64,000 nucleotides of DNA from an uncultured Clostridia bacterium (GTDB lineage: Bacteria; Bacillota; Clostridia; CAKSNL01; HGM11501), in contig CAKSNL010000001.1 in the NCBI GenBank assembly GCA_934476235.1, positions 124,001-188,000 on the forward strand, written 5' to 3'. The notes beneath the pieces were generated by a model. That model had not been told where the DNA came from and did no database searches. It worked only from the letters and a program-made list of their open reading frames with translations. The translations under genes and the position numbers were made by a program. Position 1 is the stretch's first letter. Every line of letters starts with the position of its first letter. Of this stretch, positions 42,969-52,434 are shown in pieces.

Positions 42969-43679
42969 TCAGCCGCCTAAGTATGCCTTCTTGATTCTGT
43001 CATCGGAAAGAAGCGCGCCCGCCTCTCCCGTCATCGTAATGTTGCCTGTTTCAAGAACGTATGCTCTGTCCGCAATCGCGAGCGCCTTTCCGGCGTTCTG
43101 CTCAACCAAAAGAATCGTCGTTCCCTCTTTGTGAATGTCCTTGATTATCGAGAACACCTGGTCAACCAAAAGCGGAGAAAGACCCATGGACGGCTCGTCC
43201 AGCATTAAAAGACGCGGACGGCTCATAAGCGCTCTGCCCATCGCAAGCATCTGCTGCTCACCGCCGGACAGTGTTCCGGCAATCTGATTTTTTCTTTCCT
43301 TAAGACGGGGAAATCTGTCGTAAACCGATTCGATATCCTCTTTTATTTTCTTTTTATCCTTTTTGGTGTACGCGCCCATCAAAAGGTTATCGTAAACCGT
43401 GAGCTCCTGGAACACTCTTCTGCCCTCGGGCACCTGAGTCATTCCCATCTGAACTATTTTGTGCGACGGGACCTTGTTTATCGGTGTTCCGTTGTAAATA
43501 ATCTCGCCGTGCTTTGCCGGAATAAGCCCCATGATGCTCTGCATCGTTGTCGTCTTCCCGGCACCGTTGGAGCCTATGAGCGTGACTATCTCGCCTTCGT
43601 TTACCTCAAAGCTTATCCCCTTTATCGCCTGGATAACGCCATAGTAAACCTCAAGATTTTTTACTTCAAGTAATGCCAT
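42969..43679 (-). CDS. livF: branched-chain amino acid ABC transporter ATPase LivF
   Basis: 236 residues. Walker A GSNGAGKTTTMQ at residue 34, signature GTLSGGEQQMLAMGRALM, Walker B LLMLDEPSMGLSPLLV and the LivF-specific QMGMTQVPEGRRVF. It pairs with LivG on the inner face of the membrane. Last gene of livKHMGF. Confidence 0.95.
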   Translation of the reverse strand: MALLEVKNLEVYYGVIQAIKGISFEVNEGEIVTLIGSNGAGKTTTMQSIMGLIPAKHGEIIYNGTPINKVPSHKIVQMGMTQVPEGRRVFQELTVYDNLLMGAYTKKDKKKIKEDIESVYDRFPRLKERKNQIAGTLSGGEQQMLAMGRALMSRPRLLMLDEPSMGLSPLLVDQVFSIIKDIHKEGTTILLVEQNAGKALAIADRAYVLETGNITMTGEAGALLSDDRIKKAYLGG

Positions 43680-43693
43680 AAATACGCCCCCCC

Positions 43694-44461
43694 TTAATTG
43701 CCGATATAAGCTTTAATAACCTCGGGGTCATTCAAAGCGTCGCTTACTTTTCCCTGAACAAGCGCAGTTCCGAAGTTTAACACCGTGACCTCGTCGCAGA
43801 GCCCGGACACGAACTTTAAGTCGTGCTCTATTAAAAGGATAGTCATGTCAAACTTATCTCTTATAAAGCGCACCGTTTCCATGAGCTCCTTGGTCTCATT
43901 GGGGTTCATGCCCGCCGCAGGCTCGTCCAAAAGCAGAAGCTTCGGATTTGTTGCAAGCGCTCTCGCGATCTCAAGCTTTCTCTGCTTTCCGTAAGGGAGG
44001 TTGCAGGCAAGTGCGTCCGCTTCCCCTTCGAGTCCGAATATCTCCAAAAGCTCCGTCGCCCTTTTCTCCATCTTTTTCTCGGAGGAAAAGTGCCTCGGCA
44101 GTCTCAACATGCTCTCTATCGGGTTGCAGCTGTATTCGCGGCGGTTATTGAGTCCGACCAAAACGTTCTGTATAACCGTCATATTGGAAAAAAGCCTTAT
44201 GTTCTGGAATGTTCTTGCTATGCCCTTGTGATTGGTAACTATCTGGCTTTTTCCGGTTAAATCCTCGCCGTCCAAATAAAATCTTCCGGAGGTGGGTTTA
44301 TATACTCCCGTCAGCATATTGAAAACCGTTGTCTTTCCGGCACCGTTGGGACCGATAAGACCGTAAAGCTCGTTCTTTTCAACCTTTATATTTAAATCCT
44401 GTACCGCCTTAAGTCCGCCGAAGGTGATACCAAGCTCCTGTGTTTCAAGCATCAAACTCAT
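43694..44461 (-). CDS. livG: branched-chain amino acid ABC transporter ATPase LivG
   Basis: 255 residues. Walker A GPNGAGKTTVFNML, a long insert before the signature (GLNNRREYSCNPIESMLRLPR), the LivG-type signature LPYGKQRKLEIARAL, Walker B LLLLDEPAAGMNP and the C-terminal extension ending DPEVIKAYIGN. These separate LivG from LivF. It starts 1 base past livM. Confidence 0.95.
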   Translation of the reverse strand: MSLMLETQELGITFGGLKAVQDLNIKVEKNELYGLIGPNGAGKTTVFNMLTGVYKPTSGRFYLDGEDLTGKSQIVTNHKGIARTFQNIRLFSNMTVIQNVLVGLNNRREYSCNPIESMLRLPRHFSSEKKMEKRATELLEIFGLEGEADALACNLPYGKQRKLEIARALATNPKLLLLDEPAAGMNPNETKELMETVRFIRDKFDMTILLIEHDLKFVSGLCDEVTVLNFGTALVQGKVSDALNDPEVIKAYIGN

Positions 44462-44462
44462 A

Positions 44463-45440
44463 TCACTTTGCCTCCTTTTTGCCGAATAAGGTCTCTCTTA
44501 CGCCCTTTAATGCCGGCGCGTTGTTGAAGATTATCATAACGATAAGGATAAGTGCGTATACAAGGTTTTTGATTGCCGCAAGGTCGCCCGATAACTTCGT
44601 CTGCAAAAAGTAGTTTATGCAGGTGATGAGCGTTGCCGCGATTATTGAGCCGTTCACGCTTCCCATTCCGCCGAGCACGACCATAACCAAAATCTCTATT
44701 GAGTAATTATATGAGAAGAACGTGTACATAACGGGCGTGTTGTAATGCCCGTAAATAACGCCTGCGATACCGGCAAAAAACGCGGAGATGACGAAAACCA
44801 AAAGCTTATAAAACGTTACGTTTATGCCCATTGCCCTTGCCGCAATCTCATTGTCTCTTATCGCGGTTATCGCGCGTCCGTGCTTGCTTCTTATGAGGTT
44901 CTGCAAAACGAAAAGCATTAAGAGAACCACCACGAGAGCGGGAATGTATAAGTCGATTCCGTACTTGTCCGTCGAAAGTCCCCTTGCTCCGCCGAAAAGC
45001 TTTAAGTTCTTAAACACGTTTCTTACAATCTCGCCGAAAGCAAGAGTTACTATTGCAAGATAGTCGCCTTTAAGACGGAGAGCGGGAAGTCCTATTAAAA
45101 ATCCGAAAACCGCCGCAATGAGTCCGCCGACTATCATGGATATTATGAGCACCAAAAGCTTGGATGAAATAACGGTATTTAAATACTTTGCAAAAAAGCA
45201 ACCGAGATACGCGCCGACACACATGAATCCGGCATGTCCCAAGCTGAGCTCGCCCAAAAATCCTACAACGAGGTTTAACGAAACCGCAAGAATTATGGAA
45301 TATGAAATCATGGTGAGAAGATTCATCGTCGATCTGTCAAGATAACCGTTGAATCCCAAAAACGAGGTAATTATGAGAACTGCGCCGATAACGGCATAAT
45401 TTATATAGCCTGAGGCTTTTTTAATCTTACTCGCTGCCAT
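44463..45440 (-). CDS. livM: branched-chain amino acid ABC transporter permease LivM
   Basis: 325 residues, about ten membrane helices. GELSLGHAGFMCVGAYLGCF near residue 62, GLPALRLKGDYLAIVTLAFGEIVRN and RAMGINVTFYKLLVFVISAFFAGIAG are the conserved LivM blocks, the last holding the coupling loop. It forms the pore with LivH. Confidence 0.94.
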   Translation of the reverse strand: MAASKIKKASGYINYAVIGAVLIITSFLGFNGYLDRSTMNLLTMISYSIILAVSLNLVVGFLGELSLGHAGFMCVGAYLGCFFAKYLNTVISSKLLVLIISMIVGGLIAAVFGFLIGLPALRLKGDYLAIVTLAFGEIVRNVFKNLKLFGGARGLSTDKYGIDLYIPALVVVLLMLFVLQNLIRSKHGRAITAIRDNEIAARAMGINVTFYKLLVFVISAFFAGIAGVIYGHYNTPVMYTFFSYNYSIEILVMVVLGGMGSVNGSIIAATLITCINYFLQTKLSGDLAAIKNLVYALILIVMIIFNNAPALKGVRETLFGKKEAK

Positions 45441-45443
45441 AAC

Positions 45444-46307
45444 TCACACCTTCTCATTTCTCTGTTTACCGAGTATACCGGTAGGCTTGACCAAAAGTAT
45501 CACAATAAGCATTCCGAACTCTATCGCCGTGGTATAGTCCGCAATTGCGGGAATGCTCAGCGAAATCTTCTCAATAACGCCCAAAAGCACACCGCCGACC
45601 ATGGCTCCCGGAATAGATCCGATTCCGCCGATTACCGCCGCGGTGAACGCCTTGATGCCGGGCATTGCGCCAAGTGTCGGGTTTACCGAGGGAATCTGCA
45701 TAAGATAGAACACACTTGCAAAAGCCGCAAGAGCCGAGCCGATTGCAAACGTAACGGAAATAATTCCGTTAACGTTGATACCCATAAGCTGCGCCGCACC
45801 CCTGTCCTCCGACACGGCAAGCATGGCACGTCCTATCTTTGTTCTGTTGATAAACACGTTTAAGGCAATCATTATAACCGCGCCGACCAAAAGTGTGATA
45901 AGCGTTGCGCGGCTTATCTCTATGCCCAGAATGTTCATTCTCACAGGCTCCGCAACAGTAACTGGCTTTGACTGAGCTCCGTATATTATCTGCGCAATGC
46001 TCTGCAATAAATAGCTGACGCCGATAGCCGTAATAAGAACGGCAAGCGGTGAAGCTCCCCTCAAAGGTTTGTATGCAGCTTTTTCGGTCAGAATACCCAA
46101 GACTGTGCAGACTATTACGGATATCACGATCGCAAGAGGAATGTTCCCCAATGCCATTATCGTTGTCAAAATAGCGTATGCGCCTACCATTATAATGTCG
46201 CCGTGCGCAAAGTTGAGCATTTTAGCGATTCCGTATACCATTGTATAGCCAAGCGCAATAAGAGCGTATATACTGCCGAGGCTCAAGCCGTCAATTATAG
46301 TGCTCAT
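45444..46307 (-). CDS. livH: branched-chain amino acid ABC transporter permease LivH
   Basis: 287 residues, about eight membrane helices. It has the diagnostic GLSLGSIYALIALGYTMVYGIAKMLNFAHGD opening and the coupling loop AAQLMGINVNGIISVTFAIGSALAAFA. A hairpin separates it from livK, which suggests that livK is made in excess over the membrane subunits. Confidence 0.94.
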   Translation of the reverse strand: MSTIIDGLSLGSIYALIALGYTMVYGIAKMLNFAHGDIIMVGAYAILTTIMALGNIPLAIVISVIVCTVLGILTEKAAYKPLRGASPLAVLITAIGVSYLLQSIAQIIYGAQSKPVTVAEPVRMNILGIEISRATLITLLVGAVIMIALNVFINRTKIGRAMLAVSEDRGAAQLMGINVNGIISVTFAIGSALAAFASVFYLMQIPSVNPTLGAMPGIKAFTAAVIGGIGSIPGAMVGGVLLGVIEKISLSIPAIADYTTAIEFGMLIVILLVKPTGILGKQRNEKV

Positions 46308-46361
46308 AAAAATCTCCTTTCAGGGCAGCCCCGCAAAGCTTTAAACTTTGCACGCCGTGAA

Positions 46362-46413
46362 TTTAAAAACAGATTTTGGTCGGACGGCATTTTTTAAAGC
46401 CGCCCAACCAAAA
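46362..46413 (-). terminator. intercistronic attenuator between livK and livH
   Basis: A 15-bp stem with two G-U pairs (46374-46388 with 46399-46413), 10-base loop, and a UUUUUAAAUU tail in the minus direction. A second small hairpin (GCAAAG/CTTTGC, 46332-46350) lies closer to livH. Confidence 0.7.
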
Positions 46414-46430
46414 CACCGTTAATTTTTATC

Positions 46431-47576
46431 TTATTCTTCGCCGAGTGTAACGATCTGAGGCTCCTTCGAGCAAGCGCCCGATTCATCCCAGGTCATTGTT
46501 CCCGTTACGCCGGCAACCTTGAAGTCGGAGCCGGTGATTACGGGGATAATTGCATCGGTAAGGTCAGACGGTGAGATTGTCGGGTCGGACAATCCTGCCT
46601 TCTCCATCGCCTGTGCGAGCGTATAGATTGCATCGTAAGCGTCTGCCGCGAACTGGTCGGGAAGCGCGTTGTACTTTGCCTTGTATGCCTCAACGAATTT
46701 AACTACATTCTCATCCTTGCTGTTTACGTTGAAGGGGGTGATGTACTTTATTGTGTTCTTAACGCTGTCGTCAACCTGGTCGGCGATACCGTCAAGACCG
46801 TCGCATCCGAAAAGCTCTGCTCCGATTCCCTTTGCTACCGCAGCTCTTGCAATAAGACCTGCTTCCGTATAGTATATGGGAAGGAAGATAACTTCGCAGT
46901 CAGCCATTGCCTCAACCTGAGTTGAGAAGTCCTTCTTATTCTCAGCGTCAAATGTCTTTACGGTGTATTCAACGCCAAGCTTCTTCATTTCTTCGTCGAA
47001 TGCCTCGAAGATACCGGAAGAATACGGATCGCTTGTGTCATAGATAGCGCCGATCTTGGTGAAGTTCTTTGTAAGCTCTTCAGCCGCCAAAGTACCCTGG
47101 TCGGGATCGCCGAAGCAAACTCTGAATCCGTTCTTTCTACCTTCGATTACGTTTGCCGCAGATGCGGAGGGAGTAATGAAGAAGAGGTTGTCCTCAGCAG
47201 CCTTTGCTCCGAAAGAGTCGCAGGAACCTGAGGTTACGCTTCCGATGGAAGCGTTCATTCCCGCTTCGAAAAGAGCGTCATATCCTGTAGCGGCGTCAGC
47301 CGTTGCAGCCTTATCGTCCTTCATATCAAACTTAATCTTAACGCCGTTGATTCCGCCTGCAGCGTTGATCTCGTCAACAGCGAGCTGAGCGCCCTGCTGA
47401 ACGGAAATACCGTAAGAAGAAGCGTCACCGGTCAAAGGACCTGTAGAACCGATGATAAACTCTGTGTTTGAGGAGGTGTAGCTTGCGTTCGAATCAAAGC
47501 CGCCTTCCTTCTTTGAACAGCCGGCAAAAGCAAATACTGTTGCGGCCGCCAAAACTACCGACAATAATTTTTTCAT
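46431..47576 (-). CDS. livK: branched-chain amino acid-binding lipoprotein LivK
   Basis: 381 residues from ATG 47576, preceded by AGGAGGC with 6-base spacing; eleven upstream codons are not used. The signal peptide ends in the lipobox FAGCSKK, so the protein is lipid-anchored on the outer face. The mature part is a periplasmic-binding-protein type I fold (EFIIGSTGPLTGDASSYGISVQQGA, GAIYDTSDPYSSGIFEAF, ADAYDAIYTLAQAM). It captures leucine, isoleucine, valine or similar; the exact ligand is not readable. Confidence 0.93.
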   Translation of the reverse strand: MKKLLSVVLAAATVFAFAGCSKKEGGFDSNASYTSSNTEFIIGSTGPLTGDASSYGISVQQGAQLAVDEINAAGGINGVKIKFDMKDDKAATADAATGYDALFEAGMNASIGSVTSGSCDSFGAKAAEDNLFFITPSASAANVIEGRKNGFRVCFGDPDQGTLAAEELTKNFTKIGAIYDTSDPYSSGIFEAFDEEMKKLGVEYTVKTFDAENKKDFSTQVEAMADCEVIFLPIYYTEAGLIARAAVAKGIGAELFGCDGLDGIADQVDDSVKNTIKYITPFNVNSKDENVVKFVEAYKAKYNALPDQFAADAYDAIYTLAQAMEKAGLSDPTISPSDLTDAIIPVITGSDFKVAGVTGTMTWDESGACSKEPQIVTLGEE

Positions 47577-47639
47577 AGAAATGCCTCCTATTTTTATTTT
47601 TTTCGGCAAAATTATGTTTTACCGAAAATTATGTTTTAT

Positions 47640-47668
47640 ATTATACTGTACTCTCCTAAAAAAATCAA
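47640..47668 (-). promoter_or_regulatory. sigma-A promoter of the liv operon
   Basis: TTGATT (47668-47663), 17 bases, TATAAT (47645-47640). A leader of about 55 bases contains a small TTTTCGG/CCGAAAA hairpin before the livK ribosome site. Confidence 0.78.
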
Positions 47669-47767
47669 GCATTTTTTATTATTTGCGCCCTGTTTTCCAA
47701 AACTTTTTTTAACGCATTGTAAATTTCATATTAATTTTTTTTTTTAATATATGTTTTTTTGTAAAAT

Positions 47768-47799
47768 AATTACGGCGGACTTAAAAGTCCGCCGTAATT
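47768..47799 (-). terminator. terminator after the GH36 gene
   Basis: A perfect 15-bp stem (47768-47782 with 47785-47799) lies 18 bases past the alpha-galactosidase stop. The minus-strand tail is AUUUUAC, then more U. Confidence 0.82.
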
Positions 47800-47817
47800 G
47801 GCATGTATACCTTTACA

Positions 47818-50016
47818 TCATTCCTTATCAAAAATGAGCAATTCAGCCTTAAAATCCCTGTCTTCAAAATGGCGGAGACCCACATTCATAAGGTATTCTC
47901 CGCGCACTCTTCTTCCCGTAAAGTGCTCCTTATACATCGCACCGGGTTCAAGACCGGAAAGCTTTATATAGTCCGGAGCCGGGTTTGCATGAGCAAGCGT
48001 GTTGCAGATCATCAGGACCGCTTTTTCGCCTTCCTTATAGTTAAATTCCCATGCGGAATAGCCGTTTTTGTAAACGCTCTTTAACCTGTAGTAGTCCGAT
48101 TCTCTTATAACGGGCGAGATTTCCTTATAGAGCTCCACTTCCTCTTTTACTTTTTCAAACTCCTCATCGGTAAGCTTATTTAAATCAAGCTCATAGCCGA
48201 ACTGTCCGGTCATTGCCACCGCCGCTCTCGTATCTATCGGGGTCACTCTGCCTACCTGGTGATTGGGAACCGCCGAAACATGCGCGCCCATGGTGCACGC
48301 CGGGTATGCCGTGTATGTTCCCTCCTGGATATAGAGCCTCTCAATAGCGTCCGAATCATCGCTCGTCCATATCTGCGGAAAGTAGTAGAGCATACCGGGA
48401 TCAAACCTTCCGCCGCCGCCGGAGCAGCCCTCGAAAAGAACATTCGGGAATCTCTTTGTCATCTCTTCAAGCACACCGTAAAGTCCGAGCATATATCTGT
48501 GCGGAATCTCTTTCTGCCTCTCGGGAGGAAGAACCTCGTTTCCGACCTCTGACATATTTCTGTTCATATCCCACTTGACATACTCGATATTTGCCGAAGA
48601 GAGCACCCCGGAAACGGCATTTATGATATAGTCAGTTACCTCTTTTCTCGAAAGGTCTAATATCAGCTGATTTCTCGCCTCCAGGCGGTCTCTTCCCTTA
48701 ATGTGCAGGCACCAGTCGGGATGAGCCTTGTAAAGCTCTGAATCGACGGACACCATTTCAGGCTCAAACCAGAGTCCGAATTTCATGCCCATGGAGTTGA
48801 TCTTTTCCGCCAGCTTTCCTATGCCGGACGGAAGCTTTTTCTCATAAACCTTCCAGTCGCCGAGCGACGAATTGTCCGAATCACGCTTGCCGAACCAGCC
48901 GTCGTCAAGCACGAAAAGCTCGATTCCCGCCTCCTTCGCCTTTTTTGCAATATCTATTATTTTTTCCTCATCGAAATTAAAATACGTTGCCTCCCAGTTA
49001 TTTATGAGCACCGGGCGCACCGAGTCGCGGAAGTTTCCGCGGCATAGGCGTTCCCTGTAAAGCCTGTGGTAGGTCTGCGACATTTTGTTAAAGCCATCGG
49101 ATGAGTAAACCAAAACCGCCTCGGGCGATAAAAATTCCTCTCCCGGCTCCAAAAGCCACGAAAAATTAAAGGAGTTTATTCCGATGTTCACTCTTGTTTC
49201 GTCAGAATCGGTAACATATGCGCTCGCCTCAAAATTTCCGCTGTAAACAAGCGAAAAGCCGAAAACGTCGCCCGAGAAATCCGTCGCGTCGAGAGCCGAA
49301 AGTGCGATAAACGGGTTCTGGCAATGGCTGCTTGCTCCGCGGTTACTGTCTATCTTTTCAAGTCCGTGGAAAATGGGCTTTTTCTCGATTCTTCTTTCCT
49401 TTGCCCATGCTCCGTAAAGATTCGTCATCTCAAAATCGCAGCGTGACATGTCCATCGATGCGCTCATGACCTTTTTAAGTGAAACATTTTCGCCCGACTC
49501 GTTTATAACGCGGACGCTTCTCGTGATCGCGTCGTATTCTCCAAATACCGAATACGTGAGCACAACCTTAAGCTTCTTAAGCTCGTCGTAAAGCGTGATG
49601 TCAACCGATTCCGCCTCGGAATCGGACTCTGTATAAACCGCGGGCATTATGCCCAGGGGGCGCTTGCCGTTATAAATTTTATGTTCCTTATATTTAAGCA
49701 CGGTATAAGAGCTTCCGTCCTCAAACTCCGCCACAAACGCCGGTTCGCGGATATCGGAGTTATACGCCGGATATTCCTGCGGAAGTGCGCCCAGACCGAT
49801 GCCGGGGGTCTTCTTATCGTCCTCAAAATCCCTCGCAAGAAATCCTCTCACTCTGTAAGGGCTTGCTCCGAGCGCGTCCGTTAAAGAATCCTCATGCTCG
49901 ATTCTCTTGCCGTAATAGGCGTGCACAAGGTAATTTTTATAAATTCCCATTATGTAGCTTGTGTTTTTTGTCTTCAGGTTAAAAAGCTTTTCCTGATCGT
50001 TGTAAATGATACTCAT
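47818..50016 (-). CDS. GH36 alpha-galactosidase
   Basis: 732 residues, cytosolic. An N-terminal beta-supersandwich domain is followed by a TIM barrel and a C-terminal beta domain. The catalytic nucleophile is Asp483 in YVKWDMNR, and the acid/base is Asp553 in IWTSDDSDA. FVLDDGWFGKRDSDNSSLGDW near residue 369 and the CSGGGGRFD loop are typical of GH36 enzymes active on melibiose and raffinose-type oligosaccharides. Last gene of the operon that starts at the GH106-like gene. Confidence 0.94.
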   Translation of the reverse strand: MSIIYNDQEKLFNLKTKNTSYIMGIYKNYLVHAYYGKRIEHEDSLTDALGASPYRVRGFLARDFEDDKKTPGIGLGALPQEYPAYNSDIREPAFVAEFEDGSSYTVLKYKEHKIYNGKRPLGIMPAVYTESDSEAESVDITLYDELKKLKVVLTYSVFGEYDAITRSVRVINESGENVSLKKVMSASMDMSRCDFEMTNLYGAWAKERRIEKKPIFHGLEKIDSNRGASSHCQNPFIALSALDATDFSGDVFGFSLVYSGNFEASAYVTDSDETRVNIGINSFNFSWLLEPGEEFLSPEAVLVYSSDGFNKMSQTYHRLYRERLCRGNFRDSVRPVLINNWEATYFNFDEEKIIDIAKKAKEAGIELFVLDDGWFGKRDSDNSSLGDWKVYEKKLPSGIGKLAEKINSMGMKFGLWFEPEMVSVDSELYKAHPDWCLHIKGRDRLEARNQLILDLSRKEVTDYIINAVSGVLSSANIEYVKWDMNRNMSEVGNEVLPPERQKEIPHRYMLGLYGVLEEMTKRFPNVLFEGCSGGGGRFDPGMLYYFPQIWTSDDSDAIERLYIQEGTYTAYPACTMGAHVSAVPNHQVGRVTPIDTRAAVAMTGQFGYELDLNKLTDEEFEKVKEEVELYKEISPVIRESDYYRLKSVYKNGYSAWEFNYKEGEKAVLMICNTLAHANPAPDYIKLSGLEPGAMYKEHFTGRRVRGEYLMNVGLRHFEDRDFKAELLIFDKE

Positions 50017-50085
50017 TATTTCTCTCCTTTTTTATTAATAATTGTAAAAAATCATGTTGTTGTGAGTATTTCGGAGCAGCATTTA

Positions 50086-50799
50086 TTATAACAACGCTCC
50101 CGCAATTTCCGGAAAGTCCTCAAAGTTATCTATTTTCAGATAATTAAAATCAGATTTATATACGGACTCGTCATTCCCGCCCATGCCGTAGTCGTCACCT
50201 ATATACACAACTTCACCGTGCGAATATCCCTTTTCACTGCAATAACTGTCAAGAGCGTAATATTTGTCGTAAGGCTTCGGCGCCATATCGAAGCTCGACG
50301 ACCCGCCGACGAACACACTGTAATCCGGAAATGCTTCACACACTTCACTGTATATTTTTCTCCGTTTGGTTCTGTCCGGATCAAAAGCAAGCTTTTTCTC
50401 CTGCGGCGCTAAAGTTCCGAGCAAAGGAATCGTCACGCACCCCGACGGGTGATATTCTACGTTATCTCCGTAAATTTCAGTATACCCGAATCTTTCCCGC
50501 ATTTTGGTCACTTTGCGTTCTATATTCTCTTTGTCACAGCCTAATTGTATATCCCTGATTACATTGATTTTGCCTGTCTCATTGCAATATTCTCCGTATT
50601 GAAGCCCGTAATTTCCTATTATATCTATCGGAAAGCACTCCATCTGTCTGAAAATCCTCTCAACCTGTCCTGCTCCCACCATCAATAACTTATATTGCTT
50701 TGCCAGCGCTTCAAGCGTCTTCCTGTTGGCTTCATTCATATGGCTTTTATGCTGTGTCAGCGTGCCGTCCAGATCCATTGCAATTAATCTGATTTTCAT
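50086..50799 (-). CDS. HAD-IIB family phosphatase, PMM-like
   Basis: 237 residues from ATG 50799, with AGGGAG 7 bases upstream; the longer frame begins inside alr. Motif I is AMDLDGTLTQHKS (nucleophile Asp11 and Asp13). A C2 cap of the Cof/phosphomannomutase type follows (IIGNYGLQYGEY). Motif IV is VYIGDDYGMGGNDES. The DGTLT pattern and cap resemble eukaryotic phosphomannomutase, but a sugar-phosphate phosphatase is equally possible. The substrate is unknown. Confidence 0.72.
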   Translation of the reverse strand: MKIRLIAMDLDGTLTQHKSHMNEANRKTLEALAKQYKLLMVGAGQVERIFRQMECFPIDIIGNYGLQYGEYCNETGKINVIRDIQLGCDKENIERKVTKMRERFGYTEIYGDNVEYHPSGCVTIPLLGTLAPQEKKLAFDPDRTKRRKIYSEVCEAFPDYSVFVGGSSSFDMAPKPYDKYYALDSYCSEKGYSHGEVVYIGDDYGMGGNDESVYKSDFNYLKIDNFEDFPEIAGALL

Positions 50800-50810
50800 T
50801 ATTTTTCTCC

Positions 50811-51908
50811 CTAAATATATATCCTCGGCACCCTCATACCGATGGAGCAAACAATTTCGTAATTAATGGTTCCGGCAAGGCTTGCCACCTCGTCCGCACT
50901 TATATATTCGTTTCCGCTTCTGCCGATCAATATCACTTCATCGTCGACCTTAACATCGCTTCCGGTTACATCGACCATAAACTGGTCCATGCAGATTCTT
51001 CCGACTATATTGCGGCTTTCACCGTTTATCAAAACTCTGCCCTTGCCGGAAAGCGTTCTGGGATATCCGTCCGCATATCCGGCAGAGACTGTCGCGATCT
51101 TCATGGTCTTATCCGCGGTAAAGGTCAGTCCGTAGCTCACCGCGTCTCCCTTATGTATCTCCTTAATGAAGGAAACTCTGCTTTTAAATGTAAGCGCCGG
51201 CTCTAACTTTATACTGTCTTTTTTAACCTCATCTGACGGCAAAAGCCCGTATAATATGATTCCGGCTCTGACCGCCTCACCGTAAAGCTTATCCGTATCC
51301 ATTATCGCGGCACTGTTCGCGATGTGGCAAAGCCTGCCCGCTCCCGCCTCATCGCACACTTTTTTAAATCTTTCCGTCTGAAGATGGGTGAACGTTTTAT
51401 CCTTAATATCGGACACCGCGTAATGTGAGAATATGCCTTCAAGCGAAATGTTATCCATCTGAGAGAGCTTTTTGATATCCTCCTCTCCCGATGAGTCCGC
51501 CTTAAAGCCGATACGGTTCATCCCCGTATCGACCGCGGCGTGAACGTGCGCGGTCAAAGATGTGTTTTTCGCAATGCGCGAAATCCTCTCTCCCTCGGAA
51601 AGGTCGGACACCGTTAATATAATTCCCTCTTCAAGGCAGTCTTTTATATCCTCCCCGGGAATCATGCTTAAGATTATTATGTCCTTTTTTACACCGTTTT
51701 TTTTAAGGTGCAATGCTTCATGAGCCTCCGCGACCGCAAACATATCGCATACCTCCGAAAGCACGCGTGCGGCTTCAATGTCTCCGTGTCCGTATGCGTT
51801 CGCCTTAATGACTCCGATAAGCTTCTTATTCCCGGCTTTTTCTTTTACCCTCTTTGCGTTGCGCAATATTGCGCCCGTATCTATCAGTGCTGATACTCTT
51901 TTACTCAA
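50811..51908 (-). CDS. alr: alanine racemase
   Basis: 365 residues of the fold-III PLP family. Lys35 in IKANAYGHG binds PLP. The second catalytic base is the Tyr of AVSYGLTF. HAAVDTGMNRIGF, CHIANSAAIM, SAGYADGYPR and GRICMDQFMVDV are all present. It makes D-alanine for peptidoglycan. The start is a TTG (51908), with only a weak AGAAG upstream. The downstream HAD gene begins after 11 bases. Confidence 0.94.
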   Translation of the reverse strand: MSKRVSALIDTGAILRNAKRVKEKAGNKKLIGVIKANAYGHGDIEAARVLSEVCDMFAVAEAHEALHLKKNGVKKDIIILSMIPGEDIKDCLEEGIILTVSDLSEGERISRIAKNTSLTAHVHAAVDTGMNRIGFKADSSGEEDIKKLSQMDNISLEGIFSHYAVSDIKDKTFTHLQTERFKKVCDEAGAGRLCHIANSAAIMDTDKLYGEAVRAGIILYGLLPSDEVKKDSIKLEPALTFKSRVSFIKEIHKGDAVSYGLTFTADKTMKIATVSAGYADGYPRTLSGKGRVLINGESRNIVGRICMDQFMVDVTGSDVKVDDEVILIGRSGNEYISADEVASLAGTINYEIVCSIGMRVPRIYI

Positions 51909-51927
51909 AGCTTCTAACGCCGTCCTT

Positions 51928-52413
51928 TTATTTTATTCTGACTCCGAAATCCTCAAATTCCGGAATTGCCGCGATATCATGCTTTATAGCCTTTAACACA
52001 AAATGCGTTTCGGTCGCGCTGACGCCCTCTAAGCTCTTTATATCGCGGTGAATCCTCTCAAGACTTTCCGACGAATCGGTCAGTATCTTTAACATGAAGT
52101 CATACTTGCCTGTGAGGTAGTAGCAAGACTGGATATTCTCGCTCTTTTTAACCATGGCAACAAAATCGTCGTAATACTTCGGGTGCTCCAAGCTGACATC
52201 CATCAGCGCGATAAGATCATTTCCCAAAAGGCGCTGATTGAGCGTTATGGTATATGACTCGATTATCCCGAGCGACTCCATTTTCTTTATGCGTTCGATT
52301 ATTGCGGACACCGACAAATTGATTCTCTTACCGATATCGGACGCCTTCATTCTTGCATTTTCTTTAAGGCACGTCAATATGGCGTAATCGGTTTTATCAA
52401 TAATTTTATCCAT
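51928..52413 (-). CDS. Lrp/AsnC-family regulator
   Basis: 161 residues. The N-terminal winged helix-turn-helix (DYAILTCLKENARMKASDIGKRINLSVSAIIERIKKMESLGII) and the C-terminal RAM ligand-binding domain (LGNDLIALMDVSL, CYYLTGKYDFMLKI, GVSATETHFVLKAIKHD) are complete. It should sense an amino acid and bind DNA as an octamer or dimer. The next gene is alr, so alanine is a natural candidate ligand. The liv operon is another possible target; neither is shown. Confidence 0.92.
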   Translation of the reverse strand: MDKIIDKTDYAILTCLKENARMKASDIGKRINLSVSAIIERIKKMESLGIIESYTITLNQRLLGNDLIALMDVSLEHPKYYDDFVAMVKKSENIQSCYYLTGKYDFMLKILTDSSESLERIHRDIKSLEGVSATETHFVLKAIKHDIAAIPEFEDFGVRIK

Positions 52414-52434
52414 TTTTAATCCTTTCGTTCTGCC

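Noticed and set aside
50017..50085. A separate promoter for the GH36 gene
   Set aside because: A TATAAT-like string occurs near 50093, but no acceptable -35 box lies at the right distance, so co-transcription from upstream is preferred.
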